A stretch of DNA of 64,000 nucleotides from Paguma larvata (lineage: Eukaryota > Chordata > Mammalia > Carnivora > Viverridae). Both the position numbers and the translations under genes were made by a program. Below, in pieces: positions 45,120-57,871 of this stretch. The notes beneath the pieces are model-generated. The model saw nothing but the letters and a program-made list of their open reading frames with translations. It was not told where the DNA came from and ran no database searches. The stretch spans positions 19,695,167 through 19,759,166 of the forward strand of contig CM057839.1 in assembly GCA_030068075.1 (NCBI GenBank), read 5' to 3'. Position 1 is the first letter of the stretch. Each line of letters begins with the position of its first letter.

Positions 45120-46495
45120 TATTTAAAACTGAGAGTGATTGTTTCATTTGCTGTGCAGAAGTTTTTTAACTTGATGTGGTCCCATTTGTCTATTTTTGCT
45201 TTTGTTATCTGTACTTTTTATTTCATATCCAAGAAATCATTGGCAAAGCTAATGTTAAGAAGCTTTTCTCCTCTGTTTTGTTCTAGTGGTTTCATACTTT
45301 CATATCTTATATGTGAGTTTTTAATCTGTCTTGAATTGATTTTTGCATATGGTGTAAGAGAGGGATCCAATTTCATTTTTATTCGCATGGATATCTAATT
45401 TTCCTAATGTCATTTGTTGAAAAGACCTTCCTTTTGATATTGTATATTCTTGGCATCATCGTTAAAGATCAGTTGACAATGTATGTTTTATGTTTATTAA
45501 ATTAATAAATTAATAGTAATTAAATTATTACTATTGAGCATATATTAAGAAGTTTATTTCTGGACTCTATTCTGCTCCAATGGTCTATATGTCTGTCTTT
45601 AGGCCACTGTTATACTGTTTTAATTACTATAGCTTTATAATATACTTTGAAATCAAGAAGGGTGCTATCTGTAGCTTTGTTCTTCTTTCTCATGAACACT
45701 TTGTCAGTTTTGGGTCTTTTGTGATTCTGTATAAATACTAAGATTTCCCCACCTCTATCCCTACAAAATACTTTCAGGATTTTAATGAGGATAACATTGA
45801 ATTTGTAGATCACTTTGGGTAGTAGGGACATTTTAATATAAAGTAGTCTGATCCATGAACATGGGTTGTCTTTCCAATGATCTGTGTCTTCTTTCATTAC
45901 TTTAATCAGTGTTTATAGTGTTTAGGGTACAAGTGTTTACCTATTTGGTTAAGTTTATTTCTACATATTTTATTATTTTTGATGCTATTATAAATGGTAT
46001 TACTTTCATAAATTTCTTTATGGGTAATTTATTGCCGGTGTATAGAAATGCAACTGATTTTGTAGGTTAATTTTATATCCTGCGACTTCACTGAATATTA
46101 GTTCTAACAGATTTTTTTTTGTATGTCGAGTCTTTAAAGACTACTACGTATAAGAGATCATTTTATCTGCAGTAGACTTAGTTTTACACCTCTCTTTCTG
46201 ATTTGCATGCCTTTTATTTCTTTTCCTTCCCTAATTGCTCTGGCTAGAAACTTCACTACCATGTTGAATAAAAATGGCAAGGGTGGGCCCACTTGTCTTG
46301 TTCCTGATGTTAGCAAAAAAGCTTTAAGTTTTCATCATTGAGTATGATGTTAGCTGTAGATTTGTTACATAGGCCTTTTATTACACTGACCTACATTTCC
46401 TTTATATCCAGTTTGTTTAGCATTTTTATCATAAAATTGTGTTGAATTCTGTCAAATGCTTTTCTGTATCTTTTGGGATAATCATGTGATTTTAG
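45120..46495 (-). mobile_element. Inverted 5' segment of an old L1 (ORF2 region)
   Basis: Reverse-oriented L1 ORF2 sequence: gtttcatttgctgtgcagaa, taacttgatgtggtcccatt, gttctagtggtttcatactt, ccaatggtctatatgtctgt, gggtggtccca-like text near 46281, and tgctttaagttttcatcatt-type motifs, ending near aatcatgtgattttagg. Many stops interrupt the frame. It joins the sense segment of the same element at about 46496. Confidence 0.85.
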
Positions 46496-47712
46496 GAAAC
46501 AATCAAAGGCAAATGCAACCTACAAAATAGGAGAAATATTTGAAAACCATTTATCTGAAAAAGCATTAATATCCAAAGTATATAAGAAATTCCTGCAACT
46601 CAAATAACCTGATTAAACATATAGCCAAATATCATGAAGAGATATTTCTCCAAAGAAAATGTAAAAATGGCCAAGATGTAGATGGAAGGTGCTCATCATC
46701 ACTAATTATCAGGGGAAATGTAAAGCAAAGCTATGATTTATCACCTAACATCTGTTAAGATGGCTATTATTAAAAAAAATAATGAATGTTGGTGAGGATC
46801 TGGAGAAATTGGAACTTTGTACCCTGTGGTTGGGTATGTAAAATAGTCCAGCTACTATGGAAACATAGTGGAAAGGAGGTGCTTCGAAATATTAAAAATA
46901 GAACTATCATATGACCCAGTAATTACACTTCTGGGTATTTGTCCAAATGAATTAAAATCAGGATCTTGAAAAGATACATGCACTTCCATGTTCATTGCAA
47001 CATCATTCACAATAGCCAAGGTATGGAAAAAAACTAAATTTTAATTGATGGAAGAAAAGGTTAAAAATGTGATATATTCCTAAAATGGTATATTATTCAG
47101 CCAAAAAAAAAAGGAAAGAAAAAAAAGATAAAAGAAGGAAAAACTGCTGTTCGTGACATCAGAAGTGAACTTGGAGCACATTATGCTAAGTGAAATAAGT
47201 CACTCACAAAAGGACATAGCCTACATGGTTCCACTTACACATATAAAGTAGTCAAACTTATAGAAACTGTACAGGGTAGTTGCCAGGGGTAGAGGATGAA
47301 GGGAATGAAGAATTGTTGTTCAAGTGGTATAACATTTCAGTCATGTAATATGGATAAGTTCTAGAGGATCTATTGTATAAACATATGCCTACAGTTAACA
47401 GTACTATACTGTGCTCTTAAACATTTGTCAAAAGGGTAGATCTCGTGTTAAGTGTTGTTACTACAGCAAGTAAAAACAAAACAAAATGAAATAAATGAAA
47501 TTTAAAATTTCAAAAAACAAAGGGACACAAGGAGAAATTTGAGAATGATGAGTATGTATGTTTATTACCTTGATCGTGGTTATGGTTTCACACTGTGTGC
47601 ATATATCCCAACTCATCAAATTGTATACATTAAATATGAGCAGGTTTTTTTGTATATCAATTACACCTCGATAAAACTTTTTTTAAAAAGTTATAAAAAA
47701 AGAAAAAAAAAT
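46496..47712 (+). mobile_element. Sense 3' segment of the same old L1
   Basis: Starts aaacaatcaaaggcaaatgc, which is where the inverted segment stops: 45127-45136 is tgattgtttc, the reverse complement of gaaacaatca. L1 3' motifs follow (tcccagtaattacacttctg-like text, acatcattcacaatagccaa, attatgctaagtgaaataag, ttaccttgatcgtggttatg, atcaattacacctcgataaa), then an A-rich tail to 47712. With the inverted part it forms a 2.6 kb twin-priming-type insertion. Confidence 0.85.
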
Positions 47713-50700
47713 AGGGAGTTGATAACCATGAAGCGACATGATTATGCCGAACTGGGAATCTGGAGGAGAATCAAATAGCACAAGCTGGTAAGTGAAGTTA
47801 ATGGATAAGAATTCTTTGATTTTGATCAAACAGTGGTTAACATGACACCCTAACCTCATCTCATTTTGCTTTAGTCTGAAGTTGATTTGATTTGGTCAAT
47901 GCAAAATCTTCTCCTTTTAGATTTTTGAAGAACGTGTTTGTTGGTTTCTTAATATCAATGTTTTAAAGAAGGACATATACTCCCTTTTAACAGAGCCCTT
48001 AAGCATATTTTAGTTCACCAAGCAACACCTTCATACAGTTAACTGATCTGCATGAGTCTTAAAGCATCTGAAGATTTGTCTAGTGACCCAGGACTTGAAT
48101 TAACATTTTGCTGGGAACCAGATAGTCATGATGCTTTAGTATGAACTGAAGTTTGAATCCCCTAAAACCAGTACTTTTATTTTGAAGGCTCTAAATAATA
48201 ACAAAGCTTAGTAAATGTTAAGTCATTCAAATGCTGTGGTCACCTAAGCACAATTTATATTGGCAACATTTACAATATGTAGTAGCTTCCACTATGGCTT
48301 GCTACCCTACATAAGTAGAGATTGTTCCCAGCCAGAGAGGGGCCAAGACTGCTGTCTGTAGTCTCTGAATTAATATTTTTTAAAGTATGTATATTTTATA
48401 AAATTATTTGTAATATATACTATGTTTCATAAATGTGTATACATTAAATTCATAATTAAGGGGCAAGCGAGTACTATCTAGACAATATTCCATTTAGAAA
48501 GGAATATTTTTAAAATTAACATTATTGTCTTCGAATCTGCATGCCTATGAGAACTACCATTCCATTTACTTCATTTAATCCATCTCTTGCTGGTGACTGA
48601 ATAATATTTATTGAGCATCTTGTGTACAACGACATCTGTTAATAGAGGATAGACTGCCAAATAAAATACTAGGAGCTCAAATGTAGGATGACAGCCATAT
48701 GAATAAGTAAATTAAACAATTTTATAGATATGGATATGTATTTATTTACATTTTATATAATGTAAACAAATGTCGTAAAATGTTTTATTATATACATGTA
48801 TATACATATATACATATATACATACATATGTATACATACATCTAGTTATGTACATATATACATATATGTATATAACTAGAAGCATATGCAAAATATAAAA
48901 GGAATGTATTAAAGTGGAAAATGTAACAGCAAAGTTTTATAGAAAATATAATTTCTGAGCTAAGGTTACAGCCTACAAAAAAGCTCCTTGAGCTGAAAAG
49001 AGTAAGAAGGGCTCCTGGCAAAAATAAATGTATATACAGAGAGGTATGAAGCTTCATGATGCCTCAGAGAAAGTGTTAACAATCCGATAATCCAAGTATA
49101 TGTGTAAGGAAAGTGGAAATTGGTAAAAAGAAGCAAAATAAGAAGCCAGGATAATAGACGGAGGCCACATCATGGTTACTCCACATTTCTTCAAATTGGC
49201 CATAATTATTTTAGACTATAAAGGCACAATGAGTTCTAGTTGCTCAGTAATTGTGTCTTTTTAAACAACTACAGGAATAACTTGACCTTGACCTCTTTGC
49301 AGACTTCCAGACCTACCCTGAAACAGGACCCTTACCCAGTTCATGGACACAGATTGCGTAGTCAGTGATTCTACTTGCATATATTAAATAAAGTAGATTA
49401 AAGGATAAAAGAAAGAAAAGAAAAGGAACTTGTGAATGTAGGGAAAAAAACTTTTTAGTTACGTATCCCTGTAAGAACAAAATATTATATATTTCTTGCA
49501 GGGCTCACAAAAACTAATGTAAAACATTAGGAAACGATAATTTTAAAAAATGGATCTTAAGTGTACTATTCTTTTTTGTTTGGTTAGGATGATCCCTTCC
49601 AGAATGCCAACCAGGAAGTGGAATTGGGGTCAGGACTGGGGTAATGATTGCTTGAGTATTGTAGACGAGTGGGACCTGACACCAATCTGGCTTCTTAGTA
49701 AAAATGAAAGCAGGGGAAGAGGCACTGCATTAGGTCAATTGCATGTGATTTTGTGCACAGCTGACTATGCAAAATAACTGAATGCTAAAGACATCAGAAA
49801 GGAGTTAGAAAATACAGTAAGATGTCAGACAAGGTAATAGACTTCAGGTTTAGCCTTTGAAAAACACCATTATACTCTTTTCTGAAGCTGGTTATTATGT
49901 GGGAAATATATTTGAAAGCTAGATTTAAGAGACATCGGGGTATACATATTCATTAAATTATGAATTCCATGAGCAAGGATTCTGTTTTATTTGTCATTTT
50001 AATTATTTTTGTATCACAATGCCTAATATTACTATTTGCATGTGGTAACCATATATAGAAATTAATTAGCGTATCAGTAAAGCAATGCCTTTTAAGCCTA
50101 GAAATATAATTACTAGATTTTCCATTAAATGCAAACAGTAGTTTCTACAAGGTCCAAACAACTTCTAATAGGAGAAAATAGAAAAGATACATCCTAACCT
50201 GTGGGTGTAATTATTCTCACAATGGAAATTTTATTACATGAAATGAGTTATTTAAGTGATATATGGTATCTTATATTCCGGAGGAAGTCTTTTCATATCT
50301 AGCCACAGATCTACCTGACTGCCAAATATGATGTATCACAAGTATTCATTTTAATTCTAGAGTCTTGCCCTTGAACTAAAATGAATGCTGATTGAGGAAT
50401 CACTTATAATGGGGCATACATATTAGAGATTTGCCTGAGCACATTTTGGAACCCTGGAAAAATATAAACTATTTTTATTTCCCAGGGTTGTGTCTGACAA
50501 CATCTCATGGTTGACAGGTCAATCCTAATAAAACTATATATCTGACAATCTAGATGGCACGCAGAGGATAGAGATCAATCTTCACCTAGAAAAGTTGATG
50601 GAATATGTCATAAACGAAGAGGACACAATAATCTTGAGACCTTGTATTTAATAAGTAAATGACCCTTAAATTTTAGTAACTTGAATCAGTTCCATGATAT

Positions 50701-51449
50701 TAAATATCTTCTTCTATGTGTTGGATGAAGTTATATGGTAGTATTTAAATGTACTAGGATAAAAAGCCCAGAAAATATGAATTTTCATATTCATATGTGT
50801 TTCATATGACAAAAATAAAAAGTTTCAAGGACAAAAATAAAAAGCTAAGTATTATTTACATTATACACCTTATATTTCATATATGCCATTATAAGGGAGT
50901 CTCAGGAAATTCTTATATCTCTTACAACTTCTTAAATACCCAACATTTAAGTGGTTTTATGTACATAAAATTACAACTAAAACCATTTTCTATGGAATTA
51001 AAATAACAATTTAGGTAGGCTATTTTACCGCTGTTGCTTTGTTTTCAGGGAAGCCACGTTTCACTGACCTCTTATTTTAAAATATAGCTCAACTGTTATT
51101 CCCTGGTAATAGTAGAAAATAGCCAATGCTTTTCCATATCAACATTAATGCTTTGTTTGCAGTTGCCCCTGTCAGGTGTCATTCAAATACTGATCCTGAT
51201 AATCAAGTGATCATACCTTGCCATCTGCATTGCTTCATAGAATTAGTCAAGCTTTGCAGGAGTATCATTCATTTGAAAGCTGGAGAGAGCTTATATGAAA
51301 AGTAGGGAATCATAAAAAATTATTTTAATTGATTATAAATACACAATGTTTGCTGTGTTTATAAATATCAATTAGAAACTGATTGTTTAAAATTTCTATT
51401 TATATAATGTTTTTCAAACTATCCTTTATTTCTTAAAAAAATTTTTTAG
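47713..51449. other. Long unassigned stretch
   Basis: No transposon recognised by eye over 3.7 kb apart from the TATACA block at 48777-48881. A 75-codon open frame (49550-49777 +) lies in a slightly GC-richer patch but has no recognisable domain. Good candidate for unique sequence. Confidence 0.5.
48777..48881. repeat. (TATACA)n block with imperfect 40-bp palindrome
   Basis: Tandem TATACA/TATATG units. The segment 48841-48880 (starts tctagttatgtacatatata, ends with gtatataactaga) is self-complementary with only a few mismatched positions. Confidence 0.88.
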
Positions 51450-51575
51450 GAGTGCCTGAGTGCTTCAGTGGGTTAAGCATCAGATTTCGGCTCTTGATTT
51501 TAGCTCAAACTGTTGTCTTATGATTCATGAGATTGAGCCCTATATTGCACTGTGATAGCATGGACCCTGCTTGGG

Positions 51576-51624
<49 letters not shown>

Positions 51625-51691
51625 CTCCCTTCCATTGCTCAGGCACACTCTCTCTCACTCTCCCTCTCTCAAAATGAAGAAATGTCATTTA

Positions 51692-51722
<31 letters not shown>

Positions 51723-51725
51723 AAA
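51450..51725 (+). mobile_element. CAN-SINE with long CT and AAAT expansions
   Basis: Head ggagtgcctgagtgcttcag, a CT run at 51578-51618, and an (AAAT)n tail at 51691-51728. It meets a reverse-oriented short SINE tail to tail. Confidence 0.9.
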
Positions 51726-51823
51726 TAAAGTTTAAGTAATCTCTACACCCAACATTGGACCCCAACTCAAGATCATAGACCAAGAGTTGCATGCTATACT
51801 GACTGAGCCAGACAGGCACTCCC
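51726..51823 (-). mobile_element. Short-type SINE, reverse orientation
   Basis: tttaagtaatctctacaccc and ccaactcaagatcatagacc, ending gactgagccagacaggcact. Same subtype as the copies at 36732 and 55592, lacking the CT-rich body. Its A-tail is shared with the neighbouring SINE tail. Confidence 0.85.
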
Positions 51824-52550
51824 ATTCTTTTTTCTCTTCCTAAGAAAGGATATTATGAGTAAAAAGGTTAGACGTAAATATGTTATCCCAAGGTTTATGG
51901 GAATTTATATTATTTGATTTTTAATGATTTTATAATATGAAGATAAAATCTAATTTACATTTCTGGAAAGGTTTTCCATTGCATAATGGCAGATAACAAT
52001 TATTACCTTTTAGAGAAAAATAAGTAGTAATAATAAAAAAAAAAACTATTTGAAAACCTTTCAGTGCAGGGCCACACTGGCATAATCTAGAAGAGCTGAC
52101 AAGTACCTCACTCTTTTCTCACCTGTTTGAAAAACATCAGCAATGCCTGTGTGAATAGAAATAACAAGCATTCATTCACCTATAAAGTAACCAGTCGGAT
52201 TTCTTTAAAAATTTCACTTTTTTACCCTAAAATAACTTTTTAAAGTGTTTTTCTTCAATTCAGTCAGTACTTCAGATCAGTTTTCATCATATTCAATCAA
52301 GAAGGTTAATTCCTATTCATTCTCTAGAAACATTTTAAAGTAGTCGCGGGAAGACAAAAGAGGTTGAAATAAAAATTGTATGCTATGTGGGAATTTGCTA
52401 CACTCTCAGCTAGGTAGAAGAAGTGATTGATTTTGGGTTTTTTGTTTAACAGAATCTAAAAACCACAGAATAGTACTTATCACTAGGCATTAATACCAAA
52501 GAAAGATTCCTGAGGGAAGTATCATTTAGCTAAAATGAGAGAATCTTATC
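51824..52550. other. Unassigned sequence
   Basis: Nothing recognised. Confidence 0.6.
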
Positions 52551-52566
52551 AGATTTAATTTTCTAT

Positions 52567-52719
52567 TTTTTAGAGGTAAGGAATTATTTATTTATTTATT
52601 TATTTTTATCTCTTGTCGAGTTAGTTTACATACAGAGTATGCATTGTGCTCTTGGCTTCAGGAGTAGATTCCCATGATTTGTCACTTCCATACAAAACCG
52701 TGCTCATGCCAACAAGTGC
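52567..52719 (-). mobile_element. Short carnivore L1 3' insertion with 16-bp TSD
   Basis: TTTA units (52586-52609) followed by gttagtttacatacagagta, gtgctcttggcttcaggagt and ccaacaagtgc mark a reverse-oriented L1 3' end. It is flanked by agatttaattttctat (52551-52566) and agatataattttctat (52720-52735). Severely 5'-truncated. Confidence 0.9.
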
Positions 52720-52735
52720 AGATATAATTTTCTAT

Positions 52736-54496
52736 CCCTGAGAAGTTAGGGAGTGTAATATTGAAATTACCTATTGGTTTGCTTCTGCCCCCCAAAATGA
52801 GCCCTTTGGCTAAGAGAAGGAAAATAAAGACTTGTACTACTCCGACATCTTAGATTTCAGGAGAGCCCAAAGGGAAAACAGGTGAAGATTTTAGGGAGAA
52901 AAAAATTAAATATCAATGACTATCAGAGTTAATCTTAGACATTTCAGGTAAAGAATAGTTATGCCACCCATGATCGAAGATAATGGATTTAATTGTGTCT
53001 GATTCTGAAAGCTGAATTACTCACACTATGAATAAGAAAATCTAGTGAGGGAAACAGTGATTCCATACTAATACTGGTCATATCATGAGAGAATGTAGGA
53101 CTGTATCTAAAAACATGAGGTAACTGTGATTAGCTTGGAATATTCAAGCCAAGAAAGAATGAACTATAATGAAACACTACAGTATAGGCACATCTACCGT
53201 ATTTAATGTTGCATGAAAAAACAATTTGCGTGAATATTAAAAAGTTTATACAAAGTTTAGAACAACCAAAGCTAAGCATTATATTGTCAGAGGATGCATG
53301 CATGGGTGATAAATGTATATAATATAAAAGAAGGTAATGACAAATACAAAATTCAATATCGTGGTTGCAGCCTGAGTCAGGAGAAAGGACTAAATGAAGT
53401 ACAACACATAATTATATACCACTGTTTTGGTGATATAATTTTTAAGCTGAGCAGTGGTTTCATGACTGGTGGTTCCATGGCTTCCTTTGATTTTATGCTT
53501 CAAAACATTTATATACATATATACATATATGCATCTGTGTGTGTATGTATAAATTATATACATATAGTACGTGTATAATATACATATTGTACAATATACA
53601 TATTTTAATGTGCAGTTTAATTTATAATGTATAAGGATTTTATGATTTGGCTGGCAATGAGAATAGTGAAAGTATTCTGTTGGTTAAAGGTCATGGGAAA
53701 ATTTATATGGACGGAACATATAAGGATAATCAGACAATGAAAAATAGATTGATGTGTAGTTGTACATTTACCTTTTGAAAAGAGCATAGAAGACAATTTA
53801 GACATGCATTTTATGCAAATAATATTTCTGATGGCAGTTGTCTCTTTCTTGTAATGAATGCATAGAATATTGTTATCTTACTGATATTCAAATTCAGTAA
53901 AAGATATGTAAGTTCTATTTTTTAACTTTACAAAGTTTAAGTTTTAATACTTAGCAAGGCTAATTCTAGTTGAATCTCTGGTAAATACTCTTTTACTTAG
54001 ACATCTTAAATTAGGTTTGATTATATGATAGAGAAAACATATCTTTCAAAAAATAAAACTAATAAAAGACACTATTCAAATAATTCATTCATTTAAATTC
54101 CTTTTTTATCTCACTTTTTAATGAATATCAAAAGAAATAATCACTTTAGTAATGATTTTAATAGATCACTTTAAAATCTTTATTTCATTTAGACTTTTGA
54201 TTTGTATAGCAGTTTTTTATCAATTTTAATTGAATTAGAGAAATAAAATTAGAGGAGGAAATTTGCTTAGACATTGATATTGTATTACTACATTATTGTT
54301 TATTTTTATTTATATCATATCATTTGCTCAGTGAAAAATGAAAAGGTTTAATCCCTTTCCTGGGATTATAACAAAACTAGAATTGGGACAGGAAACTATT
54401 ATACTGCTTGTAGGTTGTTTAAAAACCCCAGGCTAAATTGGTTTAAATTATGTTAGATTGCTGATAATCTGGGATCACAGAAAGTATTCTATATTA
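52736..54496. other. Unassigned; TATA/CATA block at 53505-53605
   Basis: Apart from an alternating TA/CA block nothing is recognised. A 94-codon open frame (53294-53578 +) runs into the simple repeat and is not convincing. Confidence 0.55.
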
Positions 54497-54645
54497 ATGG
54501 GCTAAATGGGTGATTGGTGTTAAGGAGGGCACTTGTGAGGAGCACTGGGTGTTATATGTAAGTGATGAAACTAAATTCTATACCTGAAACCAATTTTACC
54601 ATCATGTTAATTATTTAGAATTTAAAAACAAACTTGAAAAGAAAA
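54497..54645 (+). mobile_element. Short carnivore L1 3' end
   Basis: tgggctaaatgggtgattgg, aaggagggcacttgtgagga, gagcactgggtgttatatgt and a tail rich in A. Sense orientation, about 150 bases; lacks a clear target-site duplication. Confidence 0.9.
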
Positions 54646-55591
54646 AATATTTTAAAATATTTTCTTCTAGATTTGAAGAAAATTGTCCACCGTGTATTAA
54701 CGGATGACTCCAAAGGACTTCTGAATCCATAGAACTACTAAAAAGAGGCCAAATATCAAAGGGATATCAAGTTAAGATGGCAGTTCTCTGAAAGTGCTGA
54801 CAATGACTTCCAAATCTTTTCAGCTCTGAAGCTTAGAGATCAAAGAGCATCATAAAAGCTCCTGACACGTAAGTGGGATCTCTCTAAACGTTATACTAAT
54901 CCAGGCAAGAAATATGTGTTGCAGTAATCGGTCTTCTTAGAGTCACTGTTTTTGGTAGGTGTACCTGTTTATTTAAGCTGCATCAGTGAATAGTTTTCAA
55001 GTAGTCACATCACTGTTTAACTTATTTATATCATATTTTCTCAAGAAAAAAATTACATGATAGTTTTCAAGCATCTTATATGTAAAATCACTTTCGCATC
55101 ATTTTGTCCTTTGATCACATTTTGGTAAATGTAATCAGGGGTTAATAATCATGCTATTAGTAATGATTTTAGTGTTACATATGTGTTAAATAATATTTTT
55201 ATATAAGTTGTTTTTACTTCAAAATTCACAAAAACTATTAGAATTAATAGTTACCCTGAAAATAAAATAAAATACCATTTAGGTAATAATGAACTAAGGA
55301 CAAAATTTTTAAAGAATATCAGAGTATCTAGTTTAGGCTAAATACATTTTGAAAAGCTTTAGAGAGTAAGCAGAAATCTATGCATTTATATATATGTATA
55401 ATTAGAAAATAAATAAAGCAGGCAAGAAAAAAAAAGAGAGGAGAAAGAAATAGAAATAAAAGAGAGATGGAGTTATTACAGAAATTGATCAAACAGGCAT
55501 CCTTATTTGTATTTATGATTCTACAGTTGTACACTCTTCCCAATTTACTTTTTCATTTTGAGATTTTCCACATATGTAAAATTATGAGATT
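54646..55591. other. Unassigned AT-rich sequence
   Basis: Includes a purine-rich patch (55420-55470, gaaaaaaaaagagaggagaa-like). No gene or repeat recognised. Confidence 0.55.
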
Positions 55592-55696
55592 TTAAAAGAT
55601 TTTTTAAGTAATCTCTACACCCAGTGTGGGGCTTGAACTTACAACCCCGAGATCAAGAGTTGTATTTTCTACTGCCTAAGCCACCAGGCACCCCAT
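55592..55696 (-). mobile_element. Short-type SINE, reverse orientation
   Basis: ttttttaagtaatctctaca, then gtggggcttgaacttacaac (reverse B-box region) and taagccaccaggcacccc. TGAGATTTT/TGAGATATT at about 55585 and 55699 may be its target-site duplication. Confidence 0.86.
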
Positions 55697-55707
55697 GGTG
55701 AGATATT

Positions 55708-57397
55708 TCTATAAAACATCTTAAAACTCCACTGTATTCTTTTTAGTTTCAATAATATTTGAAAACTTTATGGAATTTCAAAATTTTGATTTATACATAT
55801 TCAATATTTTAGTTATTAGACATGTTGAATGTTATTAAACATTAAAAAGTTTAAAACTTGACACTCATAGATAGTATTCAAATATATGACTACACTACTT
55901 ATTTAGTCATTTGTTACTGTGTATATATAATTCCCAAAGGCCAACAATGGAACAATTTAAGTAATAAAATAAATAATGATAACACTGAATTATAACTCTT
56001 GGCACGAAAAAAATCTGCAAGTTTATTCTGAGGAAATAAATGGTTTGTAAAATTATTGGGCAAAGGTTTGAGGAAAAATAGAATAATAACATAGTCTCAA
56101 ATTATATCCTCTCAAGACAGTTATTTATCATAAAAGAAAAAAATACACTTATTGTGAAGAAGTTACAGAAGTCATCTTAACCAGTTGAACAAGGAAAATG
56201 GCACTAATAATAAAAAATATCAACATCATGTATTATTCCCTGTCAGGAGACCCTGAGAGGGAACATTATATCTGTGGTATTCATGCCAAAAACACATAAC
56301 CTCAATTAATTTAATAATGAGAAAACATCAGATAAACCCAATCAAGGGTCATTTTACAAAGTAAATCATTAAGCAGTTTTCTTCAAGGTCATGAAATACA
56401 AGGAATAACTGAGGACTGGCACAGACTGGAAGAGACTAAGAAGTAACCATACTTGAATGCAGTGTGGAAGCCTAGGTTGCAGCCTAGGGCAAAAATAAAA
56501 GTTTAATTTATCTCATAGTATGATATCAATATTTGCTTTAATTTGAAAATTGTAGTAGGTTATAGATAATGTTAAGGCAAAACATACATGGGAATTCTTT
56601 CTACTATTTGGCAAACGTTTTGTAAACCTAAAATATGTATATAATATCAAAAATGTATGCATATACTATAATAAGTATATTATATTAGTAGTAAGTGCTA
56701 ACAATGTAGTAAGTATATCTAATTATATATTCTCTCCTTAGAGACAGAGGGGAGAGAATATATAATTAAATGTAATTATAATAATATTTAATATATATTA
56801 TATATCACCAAAATCAACGTCTGTATACAGAAGCTAAAGGCTATCTTTATCTATTGGAAGTTCACTTAAAATCGACTGAAGTGAAATAAAATTTAAAATT
56901 AACTTTTCAGTCAAACAAGCCATATTTCAACTGTTCAGTAGCTTAATATGACTAGTGATTATCATTTTGGATATCACAGATTATGTGATAATCCATCAAT
57001 GAAAAAAATTCTATTAGAGCTACTCTGAAGTTTAAGAGCTTGTATAGGCTCCTGCATTTTTTTAAGTGAATTAAATGATTGAAGCAGTTTCATAGAATAT
57101 TAAGATTCGGTATATAGTGATTTTTAATCTTTTCATTCTCCTGTAAGTCCCCATAAAAAAATTGACTGGACTAAGATTATCTCCTCCTACAATTTAAGTA
57201 GAGGGCCATGTCTACTTTAACACCATTATAAATGTGACATTTACACAGCATTTGACTATTGCAAAATAACTTTTAAATTAACTAGAAAACTATAGTTCTA
57301 AGTCAAGTTGAAAGAGAGCAGCATACCTTTAAGAGAAGTATGTTTTGTATATGTGGGGGAGGTCTAAGGTTTAGAGGCTAGCGGTAATAGGACTATT
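55708..57397. other. Unassigned AT-rich sequence
   Basis: No transposon recognised; contains the hairpin listed at 56720-56768. Confidence 0.55.
56720..56768. repeat. Perfect 18-bp hairpin with 13-base loop
   Basis: taattatatattctctcc (56720-56737) and ggagagaatatataatta (56751-56768) are exact reverse complements. The stem is shorter than a usual microRNA precursor, and the flanks do not extend it. Confidence 0.88.
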
Positions 57398-57409
57398 TAA
57401 ATAATATAA

Positions 57410-57859
57410 GCCAAATTATGGAAAGAGCCTAAATGTCCATCAACTGATAAATGAATAAAGAAGATGTGATTTATATATATGTTGGAATACTACTTGGCAA
57501 TGAGAAATAATGAAATCTGGCCATTTGCAGCAATGCAGATGGAATTGGAGGGTATTATGCTGAGTGAAATAAGTTAGTCCGAGAAACACACATACTGTAT
57601 ATTTTCACTCATATGTGGATCTTGAGAAACAACAGAAGATCATGAGGGAGGGGAAAGGGAAAAAAAAAAAGTTACAAACAGAGAGAGAGGGAGGCAAACT
57701 ATAAGAGACTCTTAAATACAGAGAACAAACTGAGGGTTGATGGGAATTGGGAGAGGGGAAAGTGGGTGATGGTCACTGAAGAGTACACTTGTTGGGATGA
57801 GCACTGGGTGTTGTATGGAAACCATTTTGACAATAAATTGTATTTAAAAAGTAATAAAA
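57410..57859 (+). mobile_element. Young carnivore L1 3' end with 12-bp TSD
   Basis: Starts near aaatgtccatcaactgataa and includes attatgctgagtgaaataag, ttcactcatatgtggatctt, aagagactcttaaatacaga, gatgagcactgggtgttgta and gacaataaattgta. Flanked by taaataatataa at 57398-57409 and 57860-57871. Close to the carnivore consensus, so probably recent; 5'-truncated without inversion. Confidence 0.93.
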
Positions 57860-57871
57860 TAAATAATATAA

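Noticed and set aside
45610..45897. 95-codon open frame on the minus strand
   Set aside because: Part of the inverted old L1 ORF2; stops on both sides show it is a decayed fragment.
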